NCBI GenBank assembly: GCA_016784945.1 | Contig: JADHTP010000005.1 | Location: 1 to 31,312, forward strand | Source of the DNA: Deltaproteobacteria bacterium | GTDB lineage: Bacteria; Myxococcota_A; UBA9042; DTJE01 | DNA: 31,312 nucleotides | Direction: 5' to 3' | Shown here: piece by piece, positions 31,023 to 31,312 of the stretch | How positions within the stretch are numbered: position 1 is the first letter of the stretch | Layout of the letters: every line of letters begins with the position of its first letter | The notes under the pieces: generated by a model | Databases searched by the model: none | Told to the model about the DNA's origin: nothing | The model's input: the letters and a program-made list of their open reading frames with translations, nothing else | Program-made: the position numbers and the translations under genes

Positions 31023-31312
31023 TCTGAAGTTCCCCGGCCCTTTCAGCCGCAAATCACCATAATCATGATTTAGTGGCTACACTTTGGTGCCCGTATAGCG
31101 ACACAACCCCGCCACCACTGCTCGAACGTCACTTTTGCCAGGGGGAACCTCGGCCTAATGAATCAGGGCCTCCGACAGGAGTTTCAGGAACAATCCCCAG
31201 TCTGCGGCAGATAGATGATTAGAAACAGAAGGTTATGGCGATATTGTGTGTAAGACCCCACGCATGTCCACGTAGTGGCCGAGCGCGGATAGGACTTCGG
31301 CCTGGGTCTTCG
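31023..31312. other. Low-GC terminal region, no confident gene
   Basis: The GC content drops visibly compared with the genes before it. ATCATGAT near 31064 is a short palindrome. Minus-strand TGTCGCTAT and GTGTAGCCAC near 31070-31105 look a little like the spaced TGT repeats at insertion-sequence ends, but no full inverted repeat can be seen. From 31233 to the window edge a minus-strand frame is open (see the next entry). I find no tRNA or clear terminator. Confidence 0.4.
31233..31312 (-). CDS. Possible C-terminal end of a gene entering from the right
   Basis: On the minus strand the frame KTQAEVLSALGHYVDMRG continues for 25 codons to a TAA at 31233-31235. The residue mix is protein-like, but it is far too short to identify, and the other two frames on this strand are also partly open. 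If real, the gene converges on the acidic repeat protein. Confidence 0.25.
   Translation of the reverse strand, partial: KTQAEVLSALGHYVDMRGVLHTISP

Overview
The window is a stretch of chromosome from a high-GC Gram-negative bacterium. Genes are densely packed on both strands, many joined by ATGA-type stop/start overlaps. The gene set is mostly housekeeping: haem synthesis, fumarase, recA, alaS and pilT. It also holds a large lipoprotein with choice-of-anchor-like and PKD-like folds, an FCPMDG-type zinc-ribbon protein and a c-di-GMP cyclase. Together these suggest a deltaproteobacterial or Myxococcota-like lineage. That placement is inferred from gene style, not from a marker search. I see no rRNA, tRNA, CRISPR array, complete insertion sequence or prophage.

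Layout from left to right. 1-2288: the end of a polytopic membrane protein, translationally coupled to a diguanylate cyclase. 2293-4262 (minus): larC and larB, for the nickel-pincer nucleotide cofactor. 4432-5682: an RSH-type HD hydrolase with no alarmone synthetase domain. 5753-7214: two-subunit class I fumarase. 7403-7996 (minus): a phasin-like protein with a lysine-rich tail. 8180-9568 (minus): a large helical protein of unknown function. 9825-13609: hemX-hemA-hemC-hemD, the early tetrapyrrole pathway. 13661-15998 (minus): HAD phosphatase, sugar/inositol-phosphate nucleotidyltransferase and ROK kinase. 16177-18472: myo-inositol-phosphate synthase and a UDP-glucuronate-epimerase-like protein. 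18534-19703 (minus): a CDP-alcohol phosphotransferase resembling di-myo-inositol-phosphate-phosphate synthase. 19984-23326: lipoprotein and MFS exporter. 23373-31022: zinc-ribbon protein, short CinA, degenerate LigT-like protein, recA, pilT, alaS and an acidic repeat protein. The last 290 bases have a different composition and no confident gene.

The most interesting unit is 14605-19703. Inositol-phosphate synthase, a CTP:inositol-phosphate cytidylyltransferase-like enzyme, a DIPPS-like transferase and a HAD phosphatase sit together. These are the activities needed to make di-myo-inositol phosphate or an inositol phospholipid. The second interesting feature is a family of degenerate 7-bp-periodic repeats (consensus about RRCGATN) found in five separate intergenic gaps, several between convergent genes. 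Other points are a catalytically degenerate LigT-like protein beside a domain-truncated CinA in the cinA-thpR-recA neighbourhood, an 11-base C tract at the start of larC, and a repeated TLVMGA motif in the last gene.
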